In this document: piece by piece, positions 63,291-64,000 of the stretch | How the letters are laid out: the number at the start of each line of letters is the position of its first letter | How positions within the stretch are numbered: position 1 is the stretch's first letter | DNA from: an uncultured SAR116 cluster alpha proteobacterium | GTDB lineage: Bacteria > Pseudomonadota > Alphaproteobacteria > Puniceispirillales > Marisalimonadaceae | Reading direction: 5' to 3' | Assembly: GCA_902550555.1 (NCBI GenBank) | Contig: CACCZR010000007.1 | Coordinates: forward strand, 1 to 64,000 | DNA length: 64,000 bases | The notes under the pieces: generated by a model | Told to the model about the DNA's origin: nothing | The model's input: only the letters and a program-made list of their open reading frames with translations | Databases searched by the model: none | Translations under genes and position numbers: made by a program

Positions 63291-64000
63291 ATGAAAATTA
63301 ATAAAGTAAATGCAGTTGTTACAGGTGGTGGAAGTGGTCTTGGTGAAGGGACTGCTAAATATCTAAAAGATAAAGGAGCAAATGTATTTCTAATTGATGT
63401 TAATGAAGAAAACCTAAAAAAAGTTTCTTCAGAGTTAGACGCTGAATATTTTGTTGGAGATGTTTCTGATCCAGATTTGATGTCTGAAGCAATTGGAAAT
63501 TTGGATAATATCAATTGCTTAGTAAATTGTGCAGGTATTGCTGTTGGATCTAAGGTAGTATCAAGTAGAGGAACACATGATCTCGGACTTTTTGAAAAGG
63601 TTCTAAAAATAAATCTATTGGGAAGTTTTAACTTAATTCGATTATGCGCAGATAAGATGCAGCATAATACACCTGACGAGGATGGTGAGAGAGGTGTCAT
63701 TATAAATACTGCGTCTGTAGCAGCTTTTGACGGACAAATTGGACAAGCCGCTTACTCAGCTTCAAAAGGTGGTATCGCAGGCATGACACTTCCAATTGCA
63801 AGAGAATTGGCAACCCATGGTATTAGAGTTAATACAATAGCACCAGGATTGTTTGGAACACCTATGTTAACTGGAATGCCTGACGAGGTTCAAAAAAGTT
63901 TGATTGCAACTACACTCTTTCCAAGAAGATTAGGTACATCTTATGAATATGCACTTTTAGTTGAGAGTATAGTTACAAATGTAATGTTAAATGGAGAAAC
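63291..64000 (+). CDS. SDR-family dehydrogenase, 3-hydroxyacyl-CoA dehydrogenase (HSD10)-like, 3' end beyond the right edge
   Basis: The first 236 residues of a short-chain dehydrogenase. TGGGSGLGEGTA is the nucleotide-binding motif, LIDVNEEN indicates NAD preference, VNCAGIA and NTASVAAFDGQIGQAAYSASKGG include the catalytic Ser, Tyr and Lys, and TIAPGLFGTPML follows. The pattern fits 3-hydroxy-2-methylbutyryl-CoA/3-hydroxyacyl-CoA dehydrogenases of the HSD17B10 type. Starts one base after the PaaK-like stop, same strand. The last residues are beyond the window. Confidence 0.88.
   Translation, partial: MKINKVNAVVTGGGSGLGEGTAKYLKDKGANVFLIDVNEENLKKVSSELDAEYFVGDVSDPDLMSEAIGNLDNINCLVNCAGIAVGSKVVSSRGTHDLGLFEKVLKINLLGSFNLIRLCADKMQHNTPDEDGERGVIINTASVAAFDGQIGQAAYSASKGGIAGMTLPIARELATHGIRVNTIAPGLFGTPMLTGMPDEVQKSLIATTLFPRRLGTSYEYALLVESIVTNVMLNGE

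Noticed and set aside
63239-63700. 153-residue minus-strand open frame near the right end
   Set aside because: It is antisense to the PaaK-like 3' end and the SDR start; both plus-strand genes have family motifs.

Overview
The window looks like a compact, strongly A+T-rich chromosome segment from a streamlined alphaproteobacterium, most likely a marine heterotroph. This is inferred from the very high A+T content, short intergenic gaps, frequent start/stop overlaps, several convergent genes that overlap at their stops, and gene content: two Liv-type ABC importers, a TctCBA importer, AmtB, a Coq7-type ubiquinone hydroxylase, an arylpyruvate:ferredoxin oxidoreductase fusion, and a DmdB-like/DmdC-like pair as known from DMSP degraders. 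I see no rRNA, CRISPR array, insertion sequence, phage or integrase gene. There is one tRNA. No gene-free stretch exceeds about 300 bases.

Layout. 0-1.8 kb: edge of a surface-polysaccharide region, with a FkbM methyltransferase cut by the window edge and a glycosyltransferase gene carrying two compensating frameshifts in A-runs, then tRNA-Arg(CCT). 2-9.4 kb: an SDR gene facing a six-gene leftward operon fbp-tkt-pgk-gap-rpe-gph (gluconeogenesis and sugar-phosphate rearrangement, Calvin-like order but no Rubisco, phosphoribulokinase or aldolase). 9.5-14 kb: a nitrogen block with a half-length GlnE-like adenylyltransferase, amtB and glutamate dehydrogenase. 14-21 kb: a TerB-like gene, then a leucine/isovalerate cluster (ivd, MCC beta subunit, methylglutaconyl-CoA hydratase) continuing into an AhpD-like protein, a second acyl-CoA dehydrogenase and a class III CoA-transferase. 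21-27 kb: AroE-like dehydrogenase, small NrtS nitrate/nitrite transporter, an unknown small gene, and Liv importer 1. 27-34 kb: a small unknown gene, DCC protein, coq7, DUF2805 protein, and the four ligase-associated DNA-repair genes (PdeM, Lhr-type helicase, MBL exonuclease, ATP-dependent ligase). 34-37 kb: TctCBA importer.

37-55 kb is catabolic and has a sulfur theme: TauE/SafE permease, an acetolactate-synthase-like ThDP enzyme, a four-module rhodanese protein, a cysteine-dioxygenase-type cupin, a DapA-family lyase, an O-acetylhomoserine sulfhydrylase/methionine gamma-lyase-type PLP enzyme, several acyl-CoA synthetases, the oxidoreductase fusion, and the divergent DmdB/DmdC pair. 55-64 kb is one rightward operon with a long-chain-type acyl-CoA synthetase, Liv importer 2, a phenylacetate-CoA-ligase-like protein with an altered P-loop, and an SDR cut by the right edge.

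How the genes fit together: importers bring in carboxylates, amino acids or similar small organics; CoA ligases and CoA-transferase activate them; acyl-CoA dehydrogenases, hydratase and SDRs oxidise them; and the fbp-gph operon returns carbon to sugars. The observations most worth checking are the single-domain GlnE, the possible organosulfur/methanethiol neighbourhood, the transport-plus-CoA-ligase operon with its atypical ligase, and the hairpins placed directly after all three solute-binding-protein genes. Substrates of the transporters and of most CoA ligases cannot be read from sequence.
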